A stretch of 64,000 nt of DNA. Source: Petrolisthes cinctipes (taxonomy: Eukaryota > Arthropoda > Malacostraca > Decapoda > Porcellanidae). The position numbers and the translations under genes were made by a program. The stretch is taken from assembly GCA_033782935.1 (NCBI GenBank), contig JAWQEG010000279.1, positions 1,822,001-1,886,000 on the forward strand, in the 5' to 3' direction. Position 1 is the first letter of the stretch. Every line of letters begins with the position of its first letter. This document shows, in pieces, positions 11,172-25,026 of the stretch. Under the pieces are notes generated by a model. It did not search any database. It was not told the origin of the DNA and was given only the letters and a program-made list of their open reading frames with translations.

Positions 11172-12163
11172 TTTTAGCATGTTTTTAGCCTATATTTTGA
11201 AAATATTCTAGCACTGTGTAGGCATGTACAGATTGCTTCTGGGACCCCAAAATATTGAATTTTCGGGTGTTTTGAACCTGAATTTGAGATATAAACGGGT
11301 ACAGAAGATACATGCACATATTGACTTTGGGAATCTAAAATATCGATTTTCAGCATGTTTTGGGCCTGTATTTTGAAAATACTCTAACACTGAGTAGGCA
11401 TGTATAGATTGCTTCTGGGACCCCAAAATATTGAATTTTCGGGTGTTTTGAGCCTGAATTTGAGATATAAACGGGTACTGAAGATGCATGCACATATCGA
11501 CTTTTGTGCACCTAAAAGATCGATTTTCAGTATGTTTTGAGCATGTATTTTGAAAATACTCTAACACGGAGTAGGCATGTACAGATCGCTTCTGGGGCCC
11601 CTAAATATCGAATTTTCGGGTGTTTTGGGACTGAATTTGAGATATCGACTTTTTGGCACCTAAAAGATCGATTTTTAGCATGTTTTTAGCCTATATTTTG
11701 AAAATATTCTAGCACTGTACAGATTGCTTCTGGGACCCCAAAATATTGAATTTTCGGGTGTTTTGAGCCTGAATTTGAAATATAAACGGGTACAGAAGAT
11801 ACATGCACATATTGACTTTGGGCACCAAAAATATCGATTTTCAGCATGTTTTGGGCCTGTATTTTGAAAATACTCTAACACGGAGTAGGCATGTACAGAT
11901 CGCTTCTGGGACCCCAAAATATCGAATTTTCGGGTGTTTAGGGCCAGAATTTGAGATATAAACGGGTACAGAAGATGCATGCACATATCGACTTTTGGGC
12001 ACTTAAAAGATCGATTTTCAGTATGTTTTTGGCCGGTATTTTGAAAATACTCTAACACAGTGTAGGCATGTACAGATACCTTCTGGGACCTCTAAATATA
12101 GAATTTTCGGGTGTTTTGGGACTGAATTTGAGATATCGATTTTTTGGCACCTAAAATGTCGAT
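11172..12163 (+). repeat. Local 992-bp alpha plus short beta repeat
   Basis: Alpha 11172-11672 and short beta 11673-12163 give a 992-bp hexamer. The next alpha, from 12164, shares private changes with the one at 11172 (GTTTTGAACCTGAATTTG and the A end GGGAATCTAAAATATCGAT), so a single 992-bp step has been duplicated inside the larger block. The same GGGAATCTAAA mark reappears far away at 53420 and 58340. Confidence 0.82.
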
Positions 12164-14129
12164 TTTTAGCATGTTTTTAGCCTATATTTTGAAAATATTC
12201 TAGCACTGTGTAGGCATGTACAGATTGCTTCTGGGACCCCAAAATATTGAATTTTCGGGTGTTTTGAACCTGAATTTGAGATATAAACGGGTACAGAAGA
12301 TACATGCACATATTGACTTTGGGAATCTAAAATATCGATTTTCAGCATGTTTTGGGCCTGTATTTTGAAAATACTCTAACACTGAGTAGGCATGTACAGA
12401 TTGCTTCTGGGACCCCAAAATATTGAATTTTCGGGTGTTTTGAGCCTGAATTTGAGATATAAACGGGTACTGAAGATGCATGCACATATCGACTTTTGTG
12501 CACCTAAAAGATCGATTTTCAGTATGTTTTGAGCATGTATTTTGAAAATACTCTAACACGGAGTAGGCATGTACAGATCGCTTCTTGGACCCCTAAATAT
12601 CGAATTTTCGGGTGTTTTGGGACTGAATTTGAAATATCGACTTTTTGGCAGCAAAAATATCGATTTTCAGTATGTTTTGAGCATGTATTTTGAAAATACT
12701 CTAAAACGGAGTAGGCATGTTCAGATCGCTTCTGGGACCCCTAAATATCGAATTTTCATGTGTTTTGGGACTGAATTTGAGATATCGACTTTTTGGCACC
12801 TAAAAGATCGATTTTTAGCATGTTTTTAGCCTATATTTTGAAAATATTCTAGCACTGTACAGATTGCTTCTGGGACCCCAAAATATTGAATTTTCGGGTG
12901 TTTTGAACCTGAATTCGAGATATAAACGGGTACAGAAGATACATGCACATATTGACTTTGGGCACCAAAAATATCGATTTTCAGCATGTTTTGGGCCTGA
13001 ATTTTGAAAATACTCTAACACGGAGTAGGCATGTACAGATCGCTTCTGGGACCCCAAAATATCGAATTTTCGGGTGTTTAGGGCCAGAATTTGAGATATA
13101 AACGGGTACAGAAGATGCATGCACATATCGACTTTTGGGAACCTAAAAGACCGATTTTTAGTATGTTTTTGGCCTGTATTTTGAAAATACTCTAACACGG
13201 AGTAGGCATGTACAGATACCTTCTGGGACCTCTAAATATCGAATTTTCGGGCGTTTTGGGACTGAATTTGAGATATCGATTTTTTGGTACCTAAAATGTC
13301 GATTTTTAGCATGCTTTTAGCCTATATTTTGAAATTATTCTAGCACTGTGTAGGCATGTACAGATTGCTTCTGGGACCCCAAAATATTGAATTTTCGGGT
13401 GTTTTGAGCCTGAATTTGAGATATAAACGGGTACAGAAGATACATGCACATATTGACTTTGGGCATCTAAAATATCTATTTTCAGCATGTTTTGGGCCTG
13501 TATTTTGAAAATACTCTAACATTGAGTAGGCATGTACAGATTGCTTCTGGGACCCCAAAATATTTAATTTTCGGGTGTTTTGAGCCTGAATTTGAGATAT
13601 AAACAGGTACTGAAGATGCATGCACATATCGACTTTTGTGCACCTAAAAGATCGATTTTCAGTATGTTTTGAGCATGTATTTTGAAAATACTCTAACACG
13701 GAGTAGGCATGTACAGATCGCTTCTTGGACCCCTAAATATCGAATTTTCGGGTGTTTTGGGACTGAATTTGAGATATCGACTTTTTGGCACCAAAAATAT
13801 CGATTTTCAGCATGTTTTGGGCCTGAATTTTGAAAATACTCTAACACGGAGTAGGCATGTACAGATCGCTTCTGGGACCCCAAAATATTGAATTTTCGGG
13901 TGTTTAGGGCCATAATTTGAGATATAAACGGGTACAGAAGATGCATGCACATATCGACTTTTGGGCACCTAAAAGATCGATTTTCAGTATGTTTTTGGCC
14001 TGTATTTTGAAAATACTCTAACACGGAGTAGGCATGTACAGATACCTTCTGGGACCTCTAAATATCGAATTTTCGGGTGTTTTGGGACTGAATTTGAGAT
14101 ATCGATTTTTTGGCACCTAAAATGTCAAT
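12164..14129 (+). repeat. Tetramer-short beta-pentamer module (1966 bp), first occurrence
   Basis: Tetramer A-B-C1-C1 (12164-12812, 649 bp), short beta (12813-13303, 491 bp) and pentamer (13304-14129, 826 bp). Marks include GGCAGCAAAAATATCG at the C1-C1 joint, AATTTTCATGTGTTTTGGG in the second C1, TTTGGTACCTAAAATG at 13284, ATGCTTTTAGCC, GAAATTATTC and AACAGGTACTG. A duplicate copy is at 20584-22549, and related modules are at 25027 and 27671. Confidence 0.86.
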
Positions 14130-15122
14130 TTTTAGCATGTTTTTAGCCTATATTTTGAAAATATTCTAGCACTGTGTAGGCATCGACAGATTGCTTCTGG
14201 GACCCCAAAATATTGAATTTTCGGGTGTTTTCAGCCTGAATTTGAGATATAAACGGGTACAGAAGATACATGCACATATTGACTTTGGGCATCTAAAATA
14301 TCGATTTTCAGCATGTTTTGGGCCTGTATTTTGAAAATACTCTAACACTGAGTAGGCATGTACAGATTGCTTCTGGGACCCCAAAATATTGAATTTTCGG
14401 GTGTTTTGAGCCTGAATTTGAGATATAAACGGGTACTGAAGATGCATGCACATATCGACTTTTGTGCACCTAAAAGATCGATTTTCAGTATGTTTTGAGC
14501 ATGTATTTTGAAAATACTCTAACACGGAGTAGGCATGTACAGATCGCTTCTAGGACCCCTAAATATCGAATTTTCGGGTGTTTTTGGACTGAATTTGAGA
14601 TATCGACTTTTTGGCACCTAAAAGATCGATTTTTAGCATGTATTTAGCCTATTTTTTGAAAATATTCTAGCACTGTACAGATTGCTTCTGGGACCCCAAA
14701 ATATTGAATTTTCGGGTGTTTTGAGCCTGAATTTGAGATATAAACGGGTACAGAAGATACATGCACATATTGACTTTGGGCACCAAAAATATCGATTTTC
14801 AGCATGTTTTTGGCCTGTATTTTGAAAATACTCTAACACGGAGTAGGCATGTACAGATCGCTTCTGGGACCCCAAAATATCGAATTTTCGGGTGTTTAGG
14901 GCCAGAATTTGAGATATAAACCGGTACAGAAGATGCATGCACATATCGACTTTTGGGCACCTAAAAGATCGATTTTCAGTATGTTTTTGGCCTTTATTTT
15001 GAAAAATACTCTAACACAGTGTAGGCATGTACAGATACCTTCTGGGACCTCTAAATATCGAATTTTCGGGTGTTTTGGGACTGAATTTGAGATATGGATT
15101 TTTTAGCACCTAAAATGTCGAT

Positions 15123-18100
15123 TTTTAGCATGTTTTTAGCTTATATTTTGAAAATATTCTAGCACTGTGTAGGCATGTACAGATTGCTTCTGGGACCCCA
15201 AAATATTGAATTTTCGGGTGTTTTGAGCCTGAATTTGAGATATAAACGGGTACAGAAGATACATGCACATATTGACTTTGGGCATCTAAAATATCGATTT
15301 TCAGCATGTTTTGGGCCTGTATTTTGAAAATACTCTAACACTTAGTAGGCATGTACAGATTGCTTCTGGGACCCCAAAATATTGAATTTTCGGGTGTTTT
15401 GAGCCTGAATTTGAGATATAAACGGGTACTGAAGATGCATGCACATATCGACTTTTGTGCACCTAAAAGATCGATTTTCAGTATGTTTTGGGCCTGTATT
15501 TTGAAAATACTCTAACACTGAGTAGGCATGTACAGATTGCTTCTGGGACCCCAAAATATTGAATTTTCGGGTGTTTTGAGCCTGAATTTGAGATATAAAC
15601 GGGTACTGAAGATGCATGCACATATCGACTTTTTGGCACCTAAAAGATCGATTTTTAGCATGTTTTTAGCCTATATTTTGAAAATATTCTAGCACTGTAC
15701 AGATTGCTTCTGGGACCCCAAAATATTGAATTTTCGGGTGTTTTGAGCCTGAATTTGAGATATAAACGGGTACAGAAGATACATGCACATATTGACTTTG
15801 GGCACCAAAAATATCGATTTTCAGCATGTTTTTGGCCTGTATTTTGAAAATACTCTAACACGGAGTAGGCATGTACAGATCGCTTCTGGGACCCCAAAAT
15901 ATCGAATTTTCGGGTGTTTAGGGCCAGAATTTGAGATATAAACGGGTACAGAAGATGCATGCACATATCGACTTTTGGGCACCTAAAAGATCGATTTCAG
16001 TATGTTTTTGGCCTGTATTTTGAAAAATACTCTAACACAGTTTAGGCATGTACAGATACCTTCTGGGACCTCTAAATATCGAATTTTCGGGTGTTTTGGG
16101 ACTGAATTTGAGATATCGACTTTTTGGCACCAAAAATATCGATTTTCAGCATGTTTTGGGCCTGAATTTTGAAAATACTCTAACACGGAGTAAACATGTA
16201 CAGATCGCTTCTGGGACCCCAAAATATTGAATTTTCGGGTGTTTTGAGCCTGAATTTGAGATATAAACGGGTACTGAAGATGCATGCACATATCGACTTT
16301 TGTGCACCTAAAAGATCGATTTTCAGTATGTTTTGAGCATGTATTTTGAAAATACTCTAAAACGGAGTAGGCATGTACAGATCGCTTCTGGGACCCCTAA
16401 ATATCGATTTTTCGGGTGTTTTGGGAATGAATTTGAGATATCGATTTTTTGGCACCTAAAATGTCGATTTTTAGCATGTTTTTAGCCTATATTTTGAAAG
16501 TATTCTAGCACTGTACAGATTGCTTCTGGGACCCCAAAATATTGAATTTTCGGGTGTTTTGAGCCTGAATTCGAGATATAAACGGGTACAGAAGATGAAT
16601 GCATATATCGTCTTTTGGGCACCTAAATGATCGATTTTCAGTATGTTTTTGGCCTGTATTTTGAAAATACTCTAACACGGAGTAGGCATGTACAGATACC
16701 TTCTGGGACCTCTAAATATCGAATTTTCGGGTGTTTTGGGACTGAATTTGAGATATCGATTTTTTGGCACCTAAAATGTCGATTTTTAGCATGTTTTTAG
16801 CCTATATTTTGAAAATATTCTAGCACTGTGTAGGCATGTACAGATTGCTTCTGGGACCCCAAAATATTGAATTTTCGGGTGTTTTGAGCCTAAATTTGAG
16901 ATATAAACGGGTACAGAAGATACATGCACATATTGACTTTGGGCATCTAAAATATCGATTTTCAGCATGTTTTGGGCCTGTATTTTGAAAATACTCTAAC
17001 ACTGAGTAGGCATGTACAGATTGCTTCTGACCCCAAAATATTGAATTTTCGGGTGTTTTGAGCCTGAATTTGAGATATAAACGGGTACTGAAGATGCATG
17101 CACATATCAACTTTTGTGCACCTAAAAGATCGATTTTCAGTATGTTTTGAGCATGTATTTTGAAAATACTCTAACACGGAGTAGGCATGTACAGATCGCT
17201 TCTGGGACCCCTAAATATCGAATTTTCGGGTGTTTTGGGACTGAATTTGAGATATCGACTTTTTGGCACCTAAAAGATCGATTTTTAGCATCTTTTTAGC
17301 CTATATTTTGAAAATATTCTAGCACTGTACAGATTGCTTCTGGGACCCCAAAATATTGAATTTTCGGGTATTTTGAGCCTGAATTCGAGATATAAACGGG
17401 TACAGAAGATACATGCACATATTGACTTTGGGCACCAAAAATATCGATTTTCAGCATGTTTTGGGCCTGAATTTTGAAAATACTCTAACACGGAGTAGGC
17501 ATGTACAGATCGCTTCTGGGACCCCAAAATATCGAATTTTCGGGTGTTTTGAGCCTGAATTTGAAATATAAACGGGTACAGAAGATGCATGCACATATCG
17601 ACTTTTGGGAACCTAAAAGATCGATTTTCAGTATGTTTTTGGCCTGTATTTTGAATATACTCTAACACGGAGTAGGCATGTACAGATACCTTCTGGGACC
17701 TCTAAATATCGAATTTTCGGGTGTTTTGGGACTGAATTTGAGATATCGATTTTTTGGCACCTAAAATGTCGATTTTTAGCATGTTTTTAGCCTATATTTT
17801 GGAATTATTCTAGCACTGTGTAGGCTTGTACAGATTGCTTCTGGGACCCCAAAATATTGAATTTTCGGGTGTTTTGAGCCTGAATTTGAGATATAAACGG
17901 GTACAGAAGATACATGCACATATTGACTTTGGGCATCTAAAATATCGATTTTCAGCATGTTTTGGGCCTGTATTTTGAAAATACTCTAACACTGAGTAGG
18001 CATGTACAGATTGCTTCTGGGACCCCAAAATATTGAATTTTCGGGTGTTTTGAGCCTGAATTTGAGATATAAACAGGTACTGAAGATGCATGCACATATC

Positions 18101-21100
18101 GACTTTTGTGCACCTAAAAGATCGATTTTCAGTATGTTTTGAGCATGTATTTTGAAAATACTCTAACACGGAGTAGGCATGTACAGATCGCTTCTTGGAC
18201 CCCTAAATATCGAATTTTCGGGTGTTTTGGAACTGAATTTGAGATATCGACTTTTTGGCACCAAAAATATCGATTTTCAGCATGTTTTGGGCCTGAATTT
18301 TAAAAATACTCTAACACGGAGTAGGCATGTACAGATCGCTTCTGGGACCCAAAAATATCGAATTTTCGGGTTTTTAGGGCCAGAATTTGAGATATAAACG
18401 GGTACAGAAGATGCATGCACATATCGACTTTTGGGCACCTAAAAGATCGATTTTCAGTATGTTTTTGGCCTGTATTTTGAAAATACTCTAACACGGAGTA
18501 GGCATGTACAGATACCTTCTGGGACCTCTAAATATCGAATTTTCGGGAGTTTTGGGACTGAATTTGAGATATCGATTTTTTGGCACCTAAAATGTCGATT
18601 TTTAGCATGTTTTTAGCCTATATTTTGAAAATATTCTAGCACTGTATAGGCATGTACAGATTGCTTCTGGGACCCCAAAATATTGAATTTTCGGGTGTTT
18701 TGAGCCTGAATTTGAGATATAAACGGGTACAGAAGATACATGCACATATTGACTTTGGGCATCTAAAATATCGATTTTCAGCATGTTTTGGGCCTGTATT
18801 TTGAAAATACTCTAACACTGAGTAGGCATGTACAGATTGCTTCTGGGACCCCAAAATATTGAATTTTCGGGTGTTTTGAGCCTGAATTTGAGATATAAAC
18901 GGGTACTAAAGATGCATGCACATGTCGACTTTTGTGCACCTAAAAGATCGATTTTCAGTATGTTTTGAGAATGTATTTTGAAAATACTCTAACACGGAGT
19001 AGGCATGTACAGATCGCTTCTGGGACCCCTAAATATCGAATTTTCGGGTGTTTTGGGACTGAATTTGAGATATCGACTTTTTGGCACCTAAATGATCGAT
19101 TTTTAGCATGTTTTTAGCCTATATTTTGAAAATATTCTAGCACGGTACAGATTGCTTCTGGGACCCCAAAATATTGAATTTTCGGGTGTTTTGAGCCTGA
19201 ATTTGAGATATAAACGGGTACAGAAGATACATGCACATATTGACTTTGGGCACCAAAAATATCGATTTTCAGCATGTTTTTGGCCTGTATTTTGAAAATA
19301 CTCTAACACGGAGTAGGCATGTACAGATCTCTTCTGGGACCCCAAAATATCGAATTTTCGGGTGTTTAGGGCCAGAATTTGAGATATAAACGGGTACAGA
19401 AGATGCATGCACATATCGACTTTTGGGCACCTAAAAGATCGATTTTCAGTATGTTTTTGGCCTGTATTTTGAAAATACTCTAACACAGTGTAGGCATGTA
19501 CAGATACCTTCTGGGACCTATAAATATCGAATTTTCGGGTGTTTTGGGACTGAATTTGAGATATCGATTTTTTGGCACCTAAAATGTCGATTTTTAGCAT
19601 GTTTTTAGCCTATATTTTGAAAATATTCTAGCACTGTGTAGGCATGTACAGATTGCTTCTGGGACCCCAAAATATTGAATTTTCGGGTGTTTTGAACCTG
19701 AATTTGAGATATAAACGGGTACAGAAGATACATGCACATATTGACTTTGGGAATCTAAAATATCGATTTTCAGCATGTTTTGGGCCTGTATTTTGAAAAT
19801 ACTCTAACACTGAGTAGGCATGTATAGATTGCTTCTGGGACCCCAAAATATTGAATTTTCGGGTGTTTTGAGCCTGAATTTGAGATATAAACGGGTACTG
19901 AAGATGCATGCACATATCGACTTTTGTGCACCTAAAAGATCGATTTTCAGTATGTTTTGAGCATGTATTTTGAAAATACTCTAACACGGAGTAGGCATGT
20001 ACAGATCGCTTCTGGGGCCCCTAAATATCGAATTTTCGGGTGTTTTGGGACTGAATTTGAGATATCGACTTTTTGGCACCTAAAAGATCGATTTTTAGCA
20101 TGTTTTTAGCCTATATTTTGAAAATATTCTAGCACTGTACAGATTGCTTCTGGGACCCCAAAATATTGAATTTTCGGGTGTTTTGAGCCTGAATTTGAAA
20201 TATAAACGGGTACAGAAGATACATGCACATATTGACTTTGGGCACCAAAAATATCGATTTTCAGCATGTTTTGGGCCTGTATTTTGAAAATACTCTAACA
20301 CGGAGTAGGCATGTACAGATCGCTTCTGGGACCCCAAAATATCGAATTTTCGGGTGTTTAGGGCCAGAATTTGAGATATAAACGGGTACAGAAGATGCAT
20401 GCACATATCGACTTTTGGGCACTTAAAAGATCGATTTTCAGTATGTTTTTGGCCGGTATTTTGAAAATACTCTAACACAGTGTAGGCATGTACAGATACC
20501 TTCTGGGACCTCTAAATATAGAATTTTCGGGTGTTTTGGGACTGAATTTGAGATATCGATTTTTTGGCACCTAAAATGTCGATTTTTAGCATGTTTTTAG
20601 CCTATATTTTGAAAATATTCTAGCACTGTGTAGGCATGTACAGATTGCTTCTGGGACCCCAAAATATTGAATTTTCGGGTGTTTTGAACCTGAATTTGAG
20701 ATATAAACGGGTACAGAAGATACATGCACATATTGACTTTGGGAATCTAAAATATCGATTTTCAGCATGTTTTGGGCCTGTATTTTGAAAATACTCTAAC
20801 ACTGAGTAGGCATGTACAGATTGCTTCTGGGACCCCAAAATATTGAATTTTCGGGTGTTTTGAGCCTGAATTTGAGATATAAACGGGTACTGAAGATGCA
20901 TGCACATATCGACTTTTGTGCACCTAAAAGATCGATTTTCAGTATGTTTTGAGCATGTATTTTGAAAATACTCTAACACGGAGTAGGCATGTACAGATCG
21001 CTTCTTGGACCCCTAAATATCGAATTTTCGGGTGTTTTGGGACTGAATTTGAAATATCGACTTTTTGGCAGCAAAAATATCGATTTTCAGTATGTTTTGA

Positions 21101-23542
21101 GCATGTATTTTGAAAATACTCTAAAACGGAGTAGGCATGTTCAGATCGCTTCTGGGACCCCTAAATATCGAATTTTCATGTGTTTTGGGACTGAATTTGA
21201 GATATCGACTTTTTGGCACCTAAAAGATCGATTTTTAGCATGTTTTTAGCCTATATTTTGAAAATATTCTAGCACTGTACAGATTGCTTCTGGGACCCCA
21301 AAATATTGAATTTTCGGGTGTTTTGAACCTGAATTCGAGATATAAACGGGTACAGAAGATACATGCACATATTGACTTTGGGCACCAAAAATATCGATTT
21401 TCAGCATGTTTTGGGCCTGAATTTTGAAAATACTCTAACACGGAGTAGGCATGTACAGATCGCTTCTGGGACCCCAAAATATCGAATTTTCGGGTGTTTA
21501 GGGCCAGAATTTGAGATATAAACGGGTACAGAAGATGCATGCACATATCGACTTTTGGGAACCTAAAAGACCGATTTTTAGTATGTTTTTGGCCTGTATT
21601 TTGAAAATACTCTAACACGGAGTAGGCATGTACAGATACCTTCTGGGACCTCTAAATATCGAATTTTCGGGCGTTTTGGGACTGAATTTGAGATATCGAT
21701 TTTTTGGTACCTAAAATGTCGATTTTTAGCATGCTTTTAGCCTATATTTTGAAATTATTCTAGCACTGTGTAGGCATGTACAGATTGCTTCTGGGACCCC
21801 AAAATATTGAATTTTCGGGTGTTTTGAGCCTGAATTTGAGATATAAACGGGTACAGAAGATACATGCACATATTGACTTTGGGCATCTAAAATATCTATT
21901 TTCAGCATGTTTTGGGCCTGTATTTTGAAAATACTCTAACATTGAGTAGGCATGTACAGATTGCTTCTGGGACCCCAAAATATTTAATTTTCGGGTGTTT
22001 TGAGCCTGAATTTGAGATATAAACAGGTACTGAAGATGCATGCACATATCGACTTTTGTGCACCTAAAAGATCGATTTTCAGTATGTTTTGAGCATGTAT
22101 TTTGAAAATACTCTAACACGGAGTAGGCATGTACAGATCGCTTCTTGGACCCCTAAATATCGAATTTTCGGGTGTTTTGGGACTGAATTTGAGATATCGA
22201 CTTTTTGGCACCAAAAATATCGATTTTCAGCATGTTTTGGGCCTGAATTTTGAAAATACTCTAACACGGAGTAGGCATGTACAGATCGCTTCTGGGACCC
22301 CAAAATATTGAATTTTCGGGTGTTTAGGGCCATAATTTGAGATATAAACGGGTACAGAAGATGCATGCACATATCGACTTTTGGGCACCTAAAAGATCGA
22401 TTTTCAGTATGTTTTTGGCCTGTATTTTGAAAATACTCTAACACGGAGTAGGCATGTACAGATACCTTCTGGGACCTCTAAATATCGAATTTTCGGGTGT
22501 TTTGGGACTGAATTTGAGATATCGATTTTTTGGCACCTAAAATGTCAATTTTTAGCATGTTTTTAGCCTATATTTTGAAAATATTCTAGCACTGTGTAGG
22601 CATCGACAGATTGCTTCTGGGACCCCAAAATATTGAATTTTCGGGTGTTTTCAGCCTGAATTTGAGATATAAACGGGTACAGAAGATACATGCACATATT
22701 GACTTTGGGCATCTAAAATATCGATTTTCAGCATGTTTTGGGCCTGTATTTTGAAAATACTCTAACACTGAGTAGGCATGTACAGATTGCTTCTGGGACC
22801 CCAAAATATTGAATTTTCGGGTGTTTTGAGCCTGAATTTGAGATATAAACGGGTACTGAAGATGCATGCACATATCGACTTTTGTGCACCTAAAAGATCG
22901 ATTTTCAGTATGTTTTGAGCATGTATTTTGAAAATACTCTAACACGGAGTAGGCATGTACAGATCGCTTCTAGGACCCCTAAATATCGAATTTTCGGGTG
23001 TTTTTGGACTGAATTTGAGATATCGACTTTTTGGCACCTAAAAGATCGATTTTTAGCATGTATTTAGCCTATTTTTTGAAAATATTCTAGCACTGTACAG
23101 ATTGCTTCTGGGACCCCAAAATATTGAATTTTCGGGTGTTTTGAGCCTGAATTTGAGATATAAACGGGTACAGAAGATACATGCACATATTGACTTTGGG
23201 CACCAAAAATATCGATTTTCAGCATGTTTTTGGCCTGTATTTTGAAAATACTCTAACACGGAGTAGGCATGTACAGATCGCTTCTGGGACCCCAAAATAT
23301 CGAATTTTCGGGTGTTTAGGGCCAGAATTTGAGATATAAACCGGTACAGAAGATGCATGCACATATCGACTTTTGGGCACCTAAAAGATCGATTTTCAGT
23401 ATGTTTTTGGCCTTTATTTTGAAAAATACTCTAACACAGTGTAGGCATGTACAGATACCTTCTGGGACCTCTAAATATCGAATTTTCGGGTGTTTTGGGA
23501 CGGAATTTGAGATATCGATTTTTTGGCACCTAAAATGTCGAT
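15123..23542 (+). repeat. 8420-bp block, copy 2
   Basis: Unit starts: 15123, 15653, 16469, 16784, 17283, 17774, 18600, 19101, 19592, 20093, 20584, 21233, 21724, 22550, 23051, each exactly 8420 bp after its partner. In the parts compared the copies are almost identical; the one mismatch I found inside the block is T at 7251 against C at 15671. Identity stops near 23501, where the following sequence returns to the ordinary beta form (GGACGGAATTTGAGATATCG) instead of the block-start variant GATATGG at 6671 and 15091. Confidence 0.95.
20584..22549 (+). repeat. Tetramer-short beta-pentamer module (1966 bp), copy in the second 8420-bp block
   Basis: Units 20584 (649), 21233 (491) and 21724 (826) repeat the module at 12164-14129 with the same private changes, as expected from the block duplication. 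It is listed separately because the same module was later amplified from 25027 onward. Confidence 0.86.
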
Positions 23543-25026
23543 TTTTAGCATGTTTTTAGCCTATATTTTGAAAATATTCTAGCACTGTGTAGGCATGTAC
23601 AGATTGCTTCTGGGACCCCAAAATATTGAATTTTCGGGTGTTTTGAGCTTGAATTCGAGATATAAACGGGTACAGAAGATACATGCACATATTGACTTTG
23701 GGCACCAAAAATATCGATTTTCAGCATGTTTTTGGCCTGTATTTTGAAAATACTCTAACACGGAGTAGGCATGTACAGATCGCTTCTGGGACCCCAAAAT
23801 ATCGAATTTTCGGGTGTTTAGGGCCAGAATTTGAGATATAAACGGGTATAGAAGATGCATGCGCATATCGACTTTTGGGCACCTAAAAGATCGATTTTCA
23901 GTATGTTTTTGGCCTGTATTTTGAAAAATACTCTAACACAGTGTAGGCATGTACAGATACCTTCTGGGACCTCTAAATATCGAATTTTCGGGTGTTTTGG
24001 GACTGAATTTGAGATATCGATTTTTTGGCACCTAAAATGTCGATTTTTAGCATGTTTTTAGCCTATATTTTGAAAATATTCTAGCACTGTGTAGGCATGT
24101 ACAGATTGCTTCTGGGACCCCAAAATATTGAATTTTCGGGTGTTTTGAGCCTGAATTTGAGATATAAACGGGTACAGAAGATACATGCACATATTGACTT
24201 TGGGCATCTAAAATATCGATTTTCAGCATGTTTTGGGCCTGTATTTTGAAAATACTCTAACACTGAGTAGGCATGTACAGATTGCTTCTGGGACCCCAAA
24301 ATATTGAATTTTCGGGTGTTTTGAGCCTGAATTTGAGATATAAACGAGTACTGAAGATGCATGCACATATCGACTTTTGTGCACCTAAAAGATCGATTTT
24401 CAGTATGTTTTGAGCATGTATTTTGAAAATACTCTAAAACGGAGTAGGCATGTACAGATCGCTTCTGAGACCCCTAAATATCGAATTTTCAGGTGTTTTG
24501 GGACTGAATTTGAGATATCGACTTTTTGGCACCTAAAAGATCGATTTTTAGCATGTTTTTAGCCTATATTTTGAAAATATTCTAGCACTGTACAGATTGC
24601 TTCTGGGACCCCAAAATATTGAATTTTCGGGTGTTTTGAGCCTGAATTCGAGATATAAACGGGTACAGAAGATACATGCACATATTGACTTTGGGCACCA
24701 AAAATATCGATTTTCAGCATGTTTTTGGCCTGAATTTTGAAAATACTCTAACACGGAGTAGGCATGTACAGATCGCTTCTGGGACCCCAAAATATCGAAT
24801 TTTCGTGTGTTTAGGGCCAGAATTTGAGATATGAACGGGTACAGAAGATACATGCACATATCAACTTTTGGGAACCTAAAAGATCGATTTTCAGTATGTT
24901 TTTGGCCTGTATTTTGAAAATACTCTAGCACGGAGTTGGCACCTTCAGGGACCTCTAAATATCGAATTTTCGGGTGTTTTGGGACTGAATTTGAGATATC
25001 GATTTTTTGGCACCTAAAATGTCGAT
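23543..25026 (+). repeat. Linker of three trimers between large blocks
   Basis: Units 23543 (502, beta with full-length A' and one extra A in C2, GAAAAATACTC), 24045 (501 alpha, C1 with CTAAAACGGAG) and 24546 (481, short beta). The last C2 has lost a further 10 bp around 24937-24950 (GAGTTGGCACCTTCAGGGACC in place of a longer GGCATGTACAGATACCTTC form). That deletion is unique in the window. Confidence 0.86.

Larger units (their letters stand above)
6703..15122 (+). repeat. 8420-bp block, copy 1
   Basis: Fifteen units in a fixed order, starts (lengths): 6703 (530), 7233 (816), 8049 (315), 8364 (499), 8863 (491), 9354 (826), 10180 (501), 10681 (491), 11172 (501), 11673 (491), 12164 (649), 12813 (491), 13304 (826), 14130 (501), 14631 (492). 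The same order and lengths follow at once as copy 2. Shared private variants prove the duplication: GATATGGATTTTTTAGC at the start, TTGGAATTATTC, ATCTTTTTAGCC, TGTATAGATTG, CTTCTGACCCC, CATCGACAG. Detectable identity begins near 6606, slightly before the unit boundary. Confidence 0.95.

Noticed and set aside
10683..11180. Minus-strand open frame of 165 codons, the longest in the window, and many others of 60-162 codons on the same strand
   Set aside because: They consist only of translated satellite. The same peptide strings recur in several frames because monomers are 176, 177 and 148 bp, overlapping frames are open at once, ends fall at indels, and there is no unique domain, no gene-like codon pattern and no single conserved start.
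12569..12829. Plus-strand open frames of 60-86 codons
   Set aside because: They appear only where C1 is joined to another C1 or to B' and the usual stop is displaced. They are copies of repeat sequence, not genes.
6703..23542. Long terminal repeats of a giant element as the cause of the 8420-bp duplication
   Set aside because: The two copies abut directly with no internal unique region, and both are made of ordinary satellite units.
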